A DNA stretch of 64,000 nt from assembly GCA_035622175.1 (NCBI GenBank), contig DASPVV010000005.1, positions 1 through 64,000 on the forward strand, in the 5' to 3' direction. This stretch comes from JAFAGX01 sp035622175. GTDB taxonomy: Bacteria > Acidobacteriota > Terriglobia > Terriglobales > Acidobacteriaceae. A model generated the notes under the pieces. That model did not search any database, was not told the origin of the DNA, and saw only the letters and a list, made by a program, of their open reading frames with translations. Shown piece after piece: positions 1-9,607 of the stretch (positions are counted from its first letter, which is position 1; the number at the start of each line of letters is the position of its first letter). A program made the translations under genes and the position numbers.

Positions 1-954
1 CTCACGAAATCGACCTCGCTCTATGGGGTAGCCTTTGAAGGCACCATTCGGCCAGTCAGCGATATTCGGATTACCGCCGACGGGATGGGCACGGTGTGCG
101 AGATGTTCGTGAAGGTCGGAGATGTGGTAGGAAAAGGCCAGCGGCTGATGCGCATGAGCGATGCAGACGCGCAGCTGGCGCTCGAGCAAGCCAAGATTGA
201 CCTGGCGGCTGCTCAGCAAAATGTCGACCAACTACGCGGTCAGCTGGCGGAGGTGAACGCCCGGGTCGCGGTGACCCAGGGCCGGGAACAGCAGGTACCC
301 ACCCGGCAATGGCATGATTCTCCGGAAAGAGCCCAAGCCGCTTACGATGAAGCCCTGACTGAGTACAGCCGTACGCGCCAGCTGTATGATGCTGGCGTGA
401 TCGCCAAGCAAGAGTTGGACGTTCGTACCACCGCCTTGCGCATGGCGAAAGATGACCTGGAAAATGCCAAGAACCTGGCCAATACATCCCAGCGGCTGCA
501 GCAGGACCAGTCCGAACAAGCGGAGTTGCAAGCCCAGGTTACTCGTGAGGAATTACGGCTGCAACTGCGGCAGGCTACTTTGAAATATCAGCAGGCCAAG
601 CGGCGGGTGGATGGAACCGTGGTTCGTGCCACCCAGGATGGGATGGTGGCGGAGATACCTGTACGGCTGGGAGAGCGGCTGCCGGAAGGCGCTTTGCTGG
701 TGCAATTGACCCAGCTCAACCCCCTCATCGCCGAAGTACCGGTGGCGGCGGCGATGGTCGACATCCTGCATGCCGGACAGCCCGCCCAGGTTCAGTTGCC
801 CAGTATTCCCCCGCGCAAGATCGAAGGTATCGTCCGCATCATCAACCCTCTCCCGGCTGCAAACATGACACACACCGTGGAAGTCGAATTCAAGAATCCG
901 AGCTTGCAGTTGTTGGCGGGGCAGCCCGCCGAGGTCACGTTTCTGAAGCCGTGA
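1..954 (+). CDS. HlyD-family periplasmic adaptor (5' end outside window)
   Basis: The reading frame is open from base 1, so the gene starts upstream of the window. The visible part begins in a biotinyl-lipoyl-like half (TADGMGTVCEMFVKVGDVV followed by GQRLMRMSD), passes through a long Ala/Gln/Glu-rich coiled-coil hairpin, then returns to the second lipoyl half (GTVVRATQDGMVAEIPVRLGERL) and ends in a beta-barrel-type domain. This is the usual order in membrane-fusion (periplasmic adaptor) proteins that bridge inner-membrane exporters to the outer membrane. The stop TGA overlaps the GTG start of the PelF-like gene, so it is translationally coupled to the polysaccharide operon and may serve polymer export in place of PelB/PelC-type parts. 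That role is an inference. Confidence 0.85.
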   Translation, partial: LTKSTSLYGVAFEGTIRPVSDIRITADGMGTVCEMFVKVGDVVGKGQRLMRMSDADAQLALEQAKIDLAAAQQNVDQLRGQLAEVNARVAVTQGREQQVPTRQWHDSPERAQAAYDEALTEYSRTRQLYDAGVIAKQELDVRTTALRMAKDDLENAKNLANTSQRLQQDQSEQAELQAQVTREELRLQLRQATLKYQQAKRRVDGTVVRATQDGMVAEIPVRLGERLPEGALLVQLTQLNPLIAEVPVAAAMVDILHAGQPAQVQLPSIPPRKIEGIVRIINPLPAANMTHTVEVEFKNPSLQLLAGQPAEVTFLKP

Positions 955-2456
955 AGCACAACCGACCTACTTCTGTGCTGCTGGCCACCGAGGGCACCTA
1001 TCCCTTTTACACCGGTGGTGTGAGCACCTGGTGCCAACGCCTTACCCATGGTCTGAGCGACATCGATTTCACGATTCTGGCGATTGTCAGCAACCCGTTC
1101 CCGCAGCTGCAGTATGATCTCCCACCGAACGTACTCGAAGTGATCAAGGTGCCGCAGTGGGGGCTGCTGCAGCCAGCGGAATACTCGCAGCACCAGCTCA
1201 CGTCGGTCGTTCTCGGCAATCGTTGGAACACCACCCCCGAGGTGGTCTCGGCGCGCTTCAAACCGCTTTTCGAACGACTGCTCGCACTGGTGCTTTCCTC
1301 GAACTGCGACAAAGAGGAACTCGGCCGAACCCTGCTCGAGCTGCAGGGCTATTTCCAGCATCACGATTATGAAAAGACCATGAACTCCCACGATGCCTGG
1401 CATGTGGTGCAGCACGCCGCGCGCGCGACCTGGGAGTGCCGGCCGGCGGGCACGGAACGTCCCACGTTTGAAGAAATCAAACAGGCCCATCGCTTGCTGT
1501 ATCACTTTCTCATGGTGCTGCATTTCCCGATTCCGTTTGCCGATCTCACCCATGCCTCCGCCGCCTCCTTCTGCGGTTTGCCCTGTGTCCTGGCCAAGCT
1601 GGCCCACGGGACGCCTTACCTTTTGACCGAACACGGGGTGTACATACGCGAGCAATATTTGAATCTGCGCCGGCAGATCAAGTCATTTTTTGTGCGTTGG
1701 TTTCTCTATCGGGTGGTGCAAGCGATCGTCGAACTGAACTATCACTTTGCCGATTGCGTGGTACCGGTGTGTGCCTTCAACGCCCGCTGGGAAAAACACC
1801 TGGGGGTGCCAGAGCGCCGGATCAAAGTCATTTTCAACGGTGCCGACCCTATACACTTCTATGCCCGGGAGAAGCTGCCGAGAGACCGGCCGCTGATTTC
1901 CACCGTTGGCCTGATCTATTCGTTAAAAGGGCAAATGGATCTGATCGAAGCGGCGGCGCTGCTGAAGACGAGATTCGACACCCTGGAGATGCGTTTTTAC
2001 GGTGCGGCCAACGATGAGCAATACTTTACCAATTGTCGGCGAAAAGTCTCGGAGTTGAACTTGGAAGATTGTGTGGTTTTCGCCGGCCCCACCCAGGAAC
2101 CGTGGAACGCTTATAGCCAGGCTGACGTCGTTGCCTTCTCCAGTGTCTCCGAAGGTTTTCCCTATGCGGTGATAGAAGCCATGCTTTGCGGGGCTGCGAT
2201 TGTGGCTACGGACGTGGGCGGAGTACGAGAGGCGGTGGGCAATTGTGGCATCCTCGTGCCGGCCAAGTCGCCGCAGCAATTGGCCGAGGCGCTCAGGTTC
2301 CTGCTGGAGAACCCGCAGGAACGCGAACGCCTTGGGCAAATGGCGCAAGCGCGTGCCCTGCGTTACTTTACGGAAGCTCATTTTCTGCGCTCGTATGAAC
2401 AGGCCTATGGCGAGTTGCTGTCGCGCTTGGCGGAGCAGTCTTTTCACCAAACCTGA
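951..2456 (+). CDS. PelF-like GT4 glycosyltransferase
   Basis: A 501-residue cytosolic glycosyltransferase of the GT-B/GT4 type. The N-terminus EGTYPFYTGGVSTWCQRL and the later LLTEHGVYIREQYL are typical of the PelF (DUF3492-bearing) subgroup. The C-terminal half has the GT4 nucleotide-sugar region with SEGFPYAVIEAMLCG and ATDVGGVREAVG, including the E-x7-E pattern. PelF uses UDP-sugars to polymerise the Pel polysaccharide in Pseudomonas; the substrate here is unknown. The start is GTG at 951, overlapping the upstream stop (GTGA). The following GH114-like and PelG-like genes support assignment to a Pel-like assembly operon. Confidence 0.85.
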   Translation: MKHNRPTSVLLATEGTYPFYTGGVSTWCQRLTHGLSDIDFTILAIVSNPFPQLQYDLPPNVLEVIKVPQWGLLQPAEYSQHQLTSVVLGNRWNTTPEVVSARFKPLFERLLALVLSSNCDKEELGRTLLELQGYFQHHDYEKTMNSHDAWHVVQHAARATWECRPAGTERPTFEEIKQAHRLLYHFLMVLHFPIPFADLTHASAASFCGLPCVLAKLAHGTPYLLTEHGVYIREQYLNLRRQIKSFFVRWFLYRVVQAIVELNYHFADCVVPVCAFNARWEKHLGVPERRIKVIFNGADPIHFYAREKLPRDRPLISTVGLIYSLKGQMDLIEAAALLKTRFDTLEMRFYGAANDEQYFTNCRRKVSELNLEDCVVFAGPTQEPWNAYSQADVVAFSSVSEGFPYAVIEAMLCGAAIVATDVGGVREAVGNCGILVPAKSPQQLAEALRFLLENPQERERLGQMAQARALRYFTEAHFLRSYEQAYGELLSRLAEQSFHQT

Positions 2457-2468
2457 TAGGAGTGTGCG

Positions 2469-3569
2469 TTGTATTGGGTGACAATGATGTTTGCGCTTTC
2501 TGTTTCTTCCTTCTTGCTCGCACAGCCGGAGCCGGGGTCCCGGATTCCAGCCCGACTGGCTATTTACTACGGCTACCCCAGCTTAGTCAATGGATCCCGC
2601 GGCGCTGTGGAAAAATCGGCCCATGTGTTCAGCAGCTACGACGTGGTCGTGTTGGGAGATGGCATCGAGTTTTTTGATCGAAAGCCAGGGCGTTACCCGA
2701 AGGGGGATCCGGCAGAACACGAGAGAACCCTGCGGATCATGGCGACGACCCAGGAGAAGAATCCGCAGGTGCGCTTTTATGGCTATGTCTGCTTAGGAGA
2801 GATTCGATTTCGGGGTGGGGAACACGTTCTTAGTCCGGCGGAGATCAAGGAGCGTATCGCTTTGTGGAAGCGCATGGGGGTGGCGGGAATCTTCCTGGAT
2901 GAGGCTGGTTATGACTGGCCGATGGTGGATCGTAAACGCCAGAACTTGGCCGTCGAGTATATCCATGGGCAAGGTTTGAGCGTTTTTGCCAATGCCTTTT
3001 ATCCCCAGGACCTGTTCAGCATGGAGGATGTGCGGGGCAAGAACCCAGGGCACCTGCGCCCGCTGCTCGAGGCGCGAGATCTTTTCTTGCTGGAATCCTT
3101 TCAGGTGAAGAATGGGGCTTATGAAGACATTTCCGAATGGCAACAGCGCTTGCAGGCCGCCTTGGATGGCCGCCAGCAATATAAGGCGCAAATTTTTGCC
3201 ACGACCACCACGGCGGGGCCAGCGACCTTCGCGCCCCGGAAGTTCAGCTACGCCTGGTGGAGCGCATGGCTCTACGATTTGGATGGGTTCGGCTGGGGGG
3301 AGCCCGATTTCGCGGCGGTGAGCAACCGGCTTCCGGAGCGAAGCTGCCCAGGCTCCGATGTCGTACTCGGGGAGCGGCAACCGCCCGCGATGGTGAGTTC
3401 CGACGGAAGGTATTTCTGGCGGACGGTGGGTTCGTACACGGTTGTGATCGACACCCGGCAACACTCCGTGCACGTGAGTTCGCGGGAACAGCTGGGAGCC
3501 GGTACGGCCGAGCCGCCCCTGCGCATGGAGCTACAGACGCCAGCTTTCGATTGCGGGGAACTCCCATGA
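2469..3569 (+). CDS. Secreted GH114-like glycoside hydrolase (PelA hydrolase-domain-like)
   Basis: This 366-residue protein has an N-terminal hydrophobic signal (MMFALSVSSFLLA) and a TIM-barrel-like body with LAIYYGYP near residue 30 and GIFLDEAGYDW at 139-150, an acidic motif resembling the catalytic region of GH114 endo-alpha-1,4-polygalactosaminidases and of the hydrolase half of PelA. It probably trims or releases a secreted galactosamine-containing polymer in the periplasm. A TTG start at 2469 is chosen because AGGAG lies 6 nt upstream; ATG at 2484 is an alternative. It overlaps the PelG-like gene by 4 nt (ATGA). No deacetylase domain follows, unlike PelA. Family assignment is by motif and context, not by search. 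Confidence 0.65.
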   Translation: MYWVTMMFALSVSSFLLAQPEPGSRIPARLAIYYGYPSLVNGSRGAVEKSAHVFSSYDVVVLGDGIEFFDRKPGRYPKGDPAEHERTLRIMATTQEKNPQVRFYGYVCLGEIRFRGGEHVLSPAEIKERIALWKRMGVAGIFLDEAGYDWPMVDRKRQNLAVEYIHGQGLSVFANAFYPQDLFSMEDVRGKNPGHLRPLLEARDLFLLESFQVKNGAYEDISEWQQRLQAALDGRQQYKAQIFATTTTAGPATFAPRKFSYAWWSAWLYDLDGFGWGEPDFAAVSNRLPERSCPGSDVVLGERQPPAMVSSDGRYFWRTVGSYTVVIDTRQHSVHVSSREQLGAGTAEPPLRMELQTPAFDCGELP

Positions 3570-5095
3570 GCCAGGCGGTCGAAGGCGTACTGCGCGATGT
3601 GCAGGCGGTATCTTCGCAGGTGGCTGATGTGCGGGAAGTTGCCGCCCTGATCGAGTCCTTTGGCCACAACGACCGATTCGCACAGGAGTGCGGGTTCAGC
3701 GACGTGTTTGCTTTGGCGGAGCACCTGTTCCTACGCCTTCCCCACCCTGCCAGCGAGGAGCACAGCGCGGCCCGGCGCAGCTTTTCCCTGCGTCTGCGGA
3801 CGGAAGCCATCTTGGCGGCGCGCAAGTTTTCCTTGAGCTTGGCGTATTCGATTCCCTGGATGGCCCTGCTGGTCTTGGAATACCTACGCCCCAAAGCCCT
3901 GCAGGTTTCCGCGGAATTTGGCGGGGCCATGAGCCTGGCGCTCATCGCCAGCCTGATCACGACCGGCGGTTTCATCCAAATGATCTTCCGCCGGGGCGGA
4001 TTTTACTTCGGTCTGAAAGAACCCTTTCTGGCCCGTCGCTGGTGCCGGTTGTTGCTGAAGCTCGGCTTAGCCAGCAATGTAGTTTGCATGCTGCTGGGAG
4101 TGACGTTAGGGATTTATTTCGGTCTGTTTTCCGCCGGCTATCTTGTCCTGGCGGCCATCATCTATTTAACCCTGAGCCTGCTGTGGATGCTGTGTGCCAT
4201 TTTGTCGGTGCAGGGAATCGGGTGGTGCATTCCGGTGGTGTTTTTCCTGAGCGCCCTCAGCGTCGCCGCCATCAACCTGGTTTGGAACCCGGGAACGACC
4301 CTGATTCTGGTTTTGTGCCCTCTGGTGGGGGTACTCGGTGCCAGCCTGTCGATGGTCCTGGGATTTCACGGGCAGGAAAGCCATCCCCATAAGAAAGTGA
4401 GCGCCCAGCCCAGGTTCAGCGTGACGCTGACCTCTCTGCTGCCCTTCTACGCCTACGGAACCTTGTACTTCAGTTTTCTGTTTGCCGACCGGCTGGCCGC
4501 CGGCTCTGCCATCCCCTGGACCTCCGGCCTGAGTTTCGGCATCGACCCGGCATACAAAAAAGGCATGGACTTGGCCCTGCTCGCCTTCCTGCTTACGGCC
4601 GCGCTGGTCGAGTATCTCAGCGACTCGTTTTTGCGTTTTTGGTCGCGGCTGGCGGCCCATCTGGGGCAAGAGGAGAGCGACGATTTCGTGGCTCGGTTGC
4701 AAATCCGCCGCCGCAGGATGATGGCCGCCATCGTTGTGTTTTTTATCGGGGTTGCGATCCTAGCCTGGTTTGTCTTCTCGCGCTCCTATGGTTCCTCCCC
4801 CTCGCAGCAATTGCTGCAAACCGTGGGGCTGGGCGGTTTGGGGTACCTCCTGCTGGCGCTGGCTTTGTTTGAAAACATCATTCTCGCCGGCATCAACGCG
4901 ACCCCCCGGGCGTTGCGCGCGGTCGGCCTGGGGCTGGCCGCCAACGTATTGGCGGGTTACTGCCTCAGCCATGTGTGGGGAGTTCAATTTGCCGCCGCCG
5001 GCTTATGTTTGGGATCGGCGGTACTGTTCTGGCAATCGAACCTGGCCGTGCGCCGGGTCCTGCAGGATCCCGGCTATCACTATTCCATCGCGTGA
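3566..5095 (+). CDS. PelG-like polysaccharide flippase (MOP superfamily)
   Basis: A polytopic membrane protein of 509 residues with roughly twelve hydrophobic segments after an about 75-residue soluble N-terminal part. Segment spacing, the basic RSFSLRLRTEAILAARKFS lead-in before TM1 and the GTLYFSFLFADRL region resemble PelG, the inner-membrane polysaccharide transporter of Pel systems, although identity appears low. It would pass nascent polymer through the inner membrane with the PelF-like enzyme. The start ATG overlaps the preceding stop (ATGA), which selects 3566 rather than the longer open frame beginning at 3257. Alternative: another MOP-type lipid-linked sugar flippase. Confidence 0.65.
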   Translation: MSQAVEGVLRDVQAVSSQVADVREVAALIESFGHNDRFAQECGFSDVFALAEHLFLRLPHPASEEHSAARRSFSLRLRTEAILAARKFSLSLAYSIPWMALLVLEYLRPKALQVSAEFGGAMSLALIASLITTGGFIQMIFRRGGFYFGLKEPFLARRWCRLLLKLGLASNVVCMLLGVTLGIYFGLFSAGYLVLAAIIYLTLSLLWMLCAILSVQGIGWCIPVVFFLSALSVAAINLVWNPGTTLILVLCPLVGVLGASLSMVLGFHGQESHPHKKVSAQPRFSVTLTSLLPFYAYGTLYFSFLFADRLAAGSAIPWTSGLSFGIDPAYKKGMDLALLAFLLTAALVEYLSDSFLRFWSRLAAHLGQEESDDFVARLQIRRRRMMAAIVVFFIGVAILAWFVFSRSYGSSPSQQLLQTVGLGGLGYLLLALALFENIILAGINATPRALRAVGLGLAANVLAGYCLSHVWGVQFAAAGLCLGSAVLFWQSNLAVRRVLQDPGYHYSIA

Positions 5096-5102
5096 GGGGA
5101 TC

Positions 5103-6899
5103 ATGGTAGGGGATGCCCTCCGGGCTCTGTGGATCGTGGTCAGCTTTGCCGCGATATTTTTTTGGTTTCCCTCCCGTCTTGCGACAGCCAACCAGCAGCG
5201 GGGCTGGGTGATCTCGCTGGCCAGCAGTTGGGTACGCATGGCGCTGTGCGCCACCCTGGCGGTAGTTGTGCTGCCCATGCTCAAGGTGTTGACCGCGATT
5301 ACCGTGATTTTCCTGCTGGCGGCAGCCTTCCTGGTGACCTGGCTGCGGCAGCATGAGTGGGGGCTGCAGAAAGGGGTAGCCAGCCTGCAAAGGCAGGTGC
5401 TGGCAGGGGTGCGCGGCCTGGAAGCCCGCTTCTTCGGCCTGCGTCTGGTGGCTCGCGGCCGGCGGGGGGGTCGGGGGGAATCCTTTCCCCAGGCGCATCC
5501 TTGTTATGCCTGGGCCAAAAGCCTGCAGGACAAAGAATTCTTGGCGGCGGGTTTCCTGGCGGTCGTCGGTCTCACCGGGTTTCTCTGTTGGGGAGACGCT
5601 CTGCGGGAACTTCGTTTCACCTGGCCGGATCAGTACGTTGCCCTGTTGCACGCCCGCGAAGCGATGCTCAACATCGTTGCGGGAGGCCGTCCCCTGGTTT
5701 TCCCGGCCTTGCTGGCGATTACTTCGCTGATCAGCGGCAGCGATCCCTTGCAGACAACCCGCTTTCTTTGCCCCCTGGTGGCCTGCTTGGCGGTGCTGTG
5801 CTTGGGACTGCTGGTGGGTACGTGCTCGCAAGGTGCCGCCCCGGCGCTGATCGCCATGTACTGTTTCGGTGGAGCGGCTCTCCCGCCGGCGGGCGACGTA
5901 CCCTTGGTGGCGACTACCACGATGCAGAAACTGGCTGCGATTTTCTGGAGAAACTCTCTCACCGCCACCCGGGCGACCACGGAATTTCAGCTGGGGCTGA
6001 GCTTTCTGTTTCTCGGTCTGGTCTTTCTGGCCGATTGGTGTTGGAGTCGGCGCCGAGATTCGCTCGTCGATGTAGCTTGCTGCCTGCTTTTAGTAGGCAT
6101 GGTCTCGCAGCTCCTCTTGCTGGTGTTGGTAGTCTTGGGCGCGGCTTTCTTATTGCGGCCGTCCCTGCTGCTGCCCAATTTCCTGCTCCTCGGCTGCGCT
6201 CTGGCCATCGCGGCTGCCTTCTGGCCCCGCCCGCTGACCGACGAGGCCGCCATGATTTTGCCGGCGGCGGCGGCGGCCGGGGTCGGTTGGCTGGTCGCGG
6301 CGACGGGCACGCTGCTTCGTTTCGGAACCGGCACCCGTGCGGAACCGGCGCTGTTGGTGGCCTTCGCCGCGGTCGCGATTTTCTGGCTGCCGCCGCATCG
6401 GCCGGCGAAACAGCCCCTGGAATATGAAGCCGTGGTCCGCCAGACCAAGGAGCTGGCCGAGAACTTCCCCCGCCAGAAATGGCTGCTCGTGGCCCCGGTC
6501 GAACAGCTGCCGGAAACCCTGGGCTTAGGAGGATACAAAGACCTGGCAAATTTTGTCGAGGAATATCAGGCCCAGGTCGCCGTCCCCGAATTCCGCTTTC
6601 CGGAACCTCAGGAAGACCTGTTCATCGTTGTAGAGAAAATGCCGTTTCAGATTTTTGCTCGCGAACCCAGCTTCGTGTCTTTTCCTGTCCTTACCGACAT
6701 AACCTACCGGAACTACCGCTCGCCGGCCGGACGGGCCAGCTTGGAGTCGGCCGCCCTGCAGCTTTGCGAGAGCTATCGCCGGCATCATTCCGATGCCAAC
6801 ATTTATTTTGAAGACGACAGACTCCGCATCTACCACATCCATCAGCAGGCGGCCGTGAACATGAAAGCAGGAGCCTCGTACCGGGGCGAGGAAAAGTAA
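5103..6899 (+). CDS. Polytopic membrane protein of the Pel-like operon, unknown function
   Basis: 598 residues, starting at the ATG 8 nt after the PelG-like stop, with GAGGGG just upstream. It has about three N-terminal TM segments, a cytosolic basic stretch (residues ~95-135, RGRRGGRGESF), a second block of about nine TM segments, and a soluble C-terminal domain of ~170 residues starting near LPPHRPAKQPLEYEAV. The general layout resembles GT-C or PMT-type membrane proteins, but I do not see a confident catalytic motif and do not recognise the family. It may replace PelD/PelE as the operon-specific inner-membrane component. The C-terminal domain ends in a polar tail (ASYRGEEK). Confidence 0.75.
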   Translation: MVGDALRALWIVVSFAAIFFWFPSRLATANQQRGWVISLASSWVRMALCATLAVVVLPMLKVLTAITVIFLLAAAFLVTWLRQHEWGLQKGVASLQRQVLAGVRGLEARFFGLRLVARGRRGGRGESFPQAHPCYAWAKSLQDKEFLAAGFLAVVGLTGFLCWGDALRELRFTWPDQYVALLHAREAMLNIVAGGRPLVFPALLAITSLISGSDPLQTTRFLCPLVACLAVLCLGLLVGTCSQGAAPALIAMYCFGGAALPPAGDVPLVATTTMQKLAAIFWRNSLTATRATTEFQLGLSFLFLGLVFLADWCWSRRRDSLVDVACCLLLVGMVSQLLLLVLVVLGAAFLLRPSLLLPNFLLLGCALAIAAAFWPRPLTDEAAMILPAAAAAGVGWLVAATGTLLRFGTGTRAEPALLVAFAAVAIFWLPPHRPAKQPLEYEAVVRQTKELAENFPRQKWLLVAPVEQLPETLGLGGYKDLANFVEEYQAQVAVPEFRFPEPQEDLFIVVEKMPFQIFAREPSFVSFPVLTDITYRNYRSPAGRASLESAALQLCESYRRHHSDANIYFEDDRLRIYHIHQQAAVNMKAGASYRGEEK

Positions 6900-6939
6900 A
6901 AACACGGACCTTCCCAATTACTGCCCCTCATCGCTCGGT

Positions 6940-6949
6940 ATTGTACAAT
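6940..6949. promoter_or_regulatory. Perfect 10-bp palindrome before the metalloprotease gene
   Basis: ATTGTACAAT lies in the gap between the Pel-like operon and the zincin gene, and its right half reads TACAAT, a possible -10 element. No good -35 box is visible at 16-18 bp, so a promoter or operator role is only possible. Confidence 0.25.
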
Positions 6950-7132
6950 CCTTGCGTTTGCTGAAATCAGGTCTCGACTCGGTGAACCCTTGCTTGGTGC
7001 ACTTCGCTCTCACCCTGATCCCCTTCCTGTTTTGCCAGCTCTACCGTTTTGCAAGTTTTCGAAGGCGTCTTCCCGGTTCTAACTAGGATGACACGGCTCG
7101 ATCAACCTTCGTTGCGTGGAGGATCATTCCCA

Positions 7133-9607
7133 ATGAAATGCATTCTCCTTTCCTGCGTACCGCTGTTTGCGCTAGCTTCGCTCCTAGGCGCGCAGACTCC
7201 ACCGCACGACAACCAAGCGCCTACCCTTCCGACGATTGCGCAGAAGGCTAGTGGAATGCAAAGCTACGCAGGATTCTTCATGGACTACTGGGACGCGCGT
7301 GCAGGAAAAATCTGGCTGCGCGTCGACAAATGGGAGACCCCATTTCTCTACTACGAATCGCTTCCCAACGGAGTAGGCTCGAATGATATCGGCCTCGATC
7401 GCGGCCAGCCCGGCATGATCCATGTGGTCCATTTCGAGCGCAGCGGCCCGCATGTGCTTCTGGTAGCCGAGAATGAAAGGTACCGCGCCGTCAGCGATGA
7501 TCCCGAGCAGCAGCGAGCCGTACGCGAGGCCTTCGCGCAATCCGTGCTTTGGGGCTTCGACGTCGCCGCTGAGGATGGCGATGCTGTTCTTGTCGACGCA
7601 ACCCCATTCTTTTTGAGTGACGCTCATGGAGTCGCTGCACAACTTGCTGCCATCAAGCAGGGCAGCTATCTCATCGATTCGTCGCGCTCCGCCATTTACA
7701 TGCCGCGCACAAAGAACTTCCCGCAGAACACTGACGTCGAGTCATCGCTTACGTTGGTGTTAGCGGAAAAGGGTGAAAGGCCTGGCGACTGGGTGAAGGA
7801 TGTCACTCCCGATCCCCGCGCCATTACCGTGCACGAACACTTCTCTTTCATCCAGGCGCCACCTGCGGGGTTTCACAGCCGTGCTTACGATCCCCGAGCG
7901 GGCTATTTCGATATCAAGTATATGGACTTCGCTGCTCCCGTGGACGAACCCATCGTAAAGCGCTATATCACACGTTTTCGCCTCGCCAAAAACGACCCAA
8001 TGTCTGACACGAGCGCGCCGGTCAAGCCCATCATCTATTACGTCGATCGTGCGATTCCGGAGCCTATTCGCTCGGCGGTTGTCGACGGTGCCAGTTGGTG
8101 GAACCAGGCGTTTGCGGCTGCCGGTTACAAGGATGCTTTTCAAGTGAAACTACTGCCGGAAGGCGTGGATGCAATGGACGTGCGTTACAACGTGATCGAG
8201 TGGGTGCCACGCGCGACGCGAGGATGGTCCTACGGCGATGTCATCATCGATGATCGGACTGGAGAAATCATAAATGGCCATGTGAATCTCGATGCGCTGC
8301 GGATTCGACAGGTCTTCTTGATTGCGCAAGGACTGCTCGATCCGTTCGGCCAAGACCCGCAGGAGCTCAAGAAGGCGAATGATATGGCGCTCGCGCGCAT
8401 TCGGCAGCTCGCGGCGCACGAAACCGGGCATACGCTGGGACTGATGCACAACTTCGCGGGCAGCATTGTCGATCGAGCTTCCGTCATGGATTATCCGCCG
8501 CCTATGGTCACCGTGAGCGCGGACGGCGTACCGGATGTTTCAAACGCGTATGCGGTTGGAATCGGCGCCTGGGACAAAGTCGCGATCGCCTATGGGTATA
8601 GTGAGTTTGCTGAGGGAACGACGGAGAGCCGGATGCTCAACAAGATTCTGGACGATGCGTTTTCGAGCGGCTTGCTGTATCTCACCGATCAGGATGCACG
8701 TCCGCTAGGCTCAGCTAGCCCGGTCGCGCATCTTTGGGATACAGGCAGCAACGACCTAGACGGTTTGCGGCGTGTCATGGCCGTGCGCCAAGCCGCACTA
8801 CGGAACCTTTCGGAAAACGCGATTCGCGAACACACTCCGATCGCAGCTTTGGAGGACGTGCTCGTGCCTATTTACCTTTATCATCGCTACCAAATCACCG
8901 CCGTGGCGAAAGCGATCGGCGGACTCAATTATTCCTTTGATGTGCGCGGCGGAGTTCGAAAGGACCCGGAGATCGTTAACCCTGCTCAGCAGCGCGCAGC
9001 CATGAACGCGGTGTTGGAAACGCTTTCGTCGAAGGTGCTCGCCGTTCCCGAGCCGATCTTGAATATCATTCCGCCGCGACCACCTGATTATCCCAGCTCG
9101 CAGGAAAACTTCGCGAAGCGTACTGCACCGGCATTCGACGCGCTGGCGCCAATTGAGGCAGCCGCGGAAATCGTTGCCAGCCTGCTATTTCAGCCAGAGC
9201 GCGACCAGCGCTTGATCGAGTACCATGCGCGCGACGCCAACAATCCCGGCTTTGATGAATTGGTGGATGCCGTGGTCACCGCAACCTGGAAGGCGCAACC
9301 TGTTTCGGGATACGACGGCGCCATCCAGCGCACGGTGAACTTGGTCATGCTCGATCATGTGATGAGGCTCGCAGCGGACGAGCACGCACCCGCCCAGGTT
9401 CGCGCGGTGGCATTACTAAAGCTTGATGAATTGAAGCAGTGGCTGGCATCCCGAAAAGCCACGGTGAGAGATCAAGCTACTCGCGCTGAGTTCTTTTTCG
9501 CGGAGAATCAGATTGAACGCTTCGAGAGAAATCCAGCCGAGGTTCGGGTGACAACGCCGGTATCGCCTCCCGCCGGCGATCCGATTGGGGCGGATGGGTG
9601 GGAATAG
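7133..9607 (+). CDS. Secreted zinc-dependent metalloprotease (DUF5117/metzincin-like)
   Basis: An 824-residue protein with a clear signal peptide (MKCILLSCVPLFALASLLGA). The zinc motif HETGHTLGLMH begins at residue 429 and fits HExxHxxGxxH; the downstream SVMDYP supplies the metzincin Met-turn. The N-terminal part (FFMDYWDARAGKIWLRVD) resembles the DUF5118/DUF5117 regions found with this family in Acidobacteria and Bacteroidetes. It should hydrolyse proteins in the periplasm or outside the cell. The ATG at 7133 is chosen over 7049 because GGAGGA sits 9 nt upstream and the signal peptide starts there. It appears monocistronic. Confidence 0.9.
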   Translation: MKCILLSCVPLFALASLLGAQTPPHDNQAPTLPTIAQKASGMQSYAGFFMDYWDARAGKIWLRVDKWETPFLYYESLPNGVGSNDIGLDRGQPGMIHVVHFERSGPHVLLVAENERYRAVSDDPEQQRAVREAFAQSVLWGFDVAAEDGDAVLVDATPFFLSDAHGVAAQLAAIKQGSYLIDSSRSAIYMPRTKNFPQNTDVESSLTLVLAEKGERPGDWVKDVTPDPRAITVHEHFSFIQAPPAGFHSRAYDPRAGYFDIKYMDFAAPVDEPIVKRYITRFRLAKNDPMSDTSAPVKPIIYYVDRAIPEPIRSAVVDGASWWNQAFAAAGYKDAFQVKLLPEGVDAMDVRYNVIEWVPRATRGWSYGDVIIDDRTGEIINGHVNLDALRIRQVFLIAQGLLDPFGQDPQELKKANDMALARIRQLAAHETGHTLGLMHNFAGSIVDRASVMDYPPPMVTVSADGVPDVSNAYAVGIGAWDKVAIAYGYSEFAEGTTESRMLNKILDDAFSSGLLYLTDQDARPLGSASPVAHLWDTGSNDLDGLRRVMAVRQAALRNLSENAIREHTPIAALEDVLVPIYLYHRYQITAVAKAIGGLNYSFDVRGGVRKDPEIVNPAQQRAAMNAVLETLSSKVLAVPEPILNIIPPRPPDYPSSQENFAKRTAPAFDALAPIEAAAEIVASLLFQPERDQRLIEYHARDANNPGFDELVDAVVTATWKAQPVSGYDGAIQRTVNLVMLDHVMRLAADEHAPAQVRAVALLKLDELKQWLASRKATVRDQATRAEFFFAENQIERFERNPAEVRVTTPVSPPAGDPIGADGWE

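Noticed and set aside
3257..3565. Upstream extension of the PelG-like frame
   Set aside because: It overlaps the GH114-like coding sequence by over 300 nt; the ATGA overlap marks the real start.
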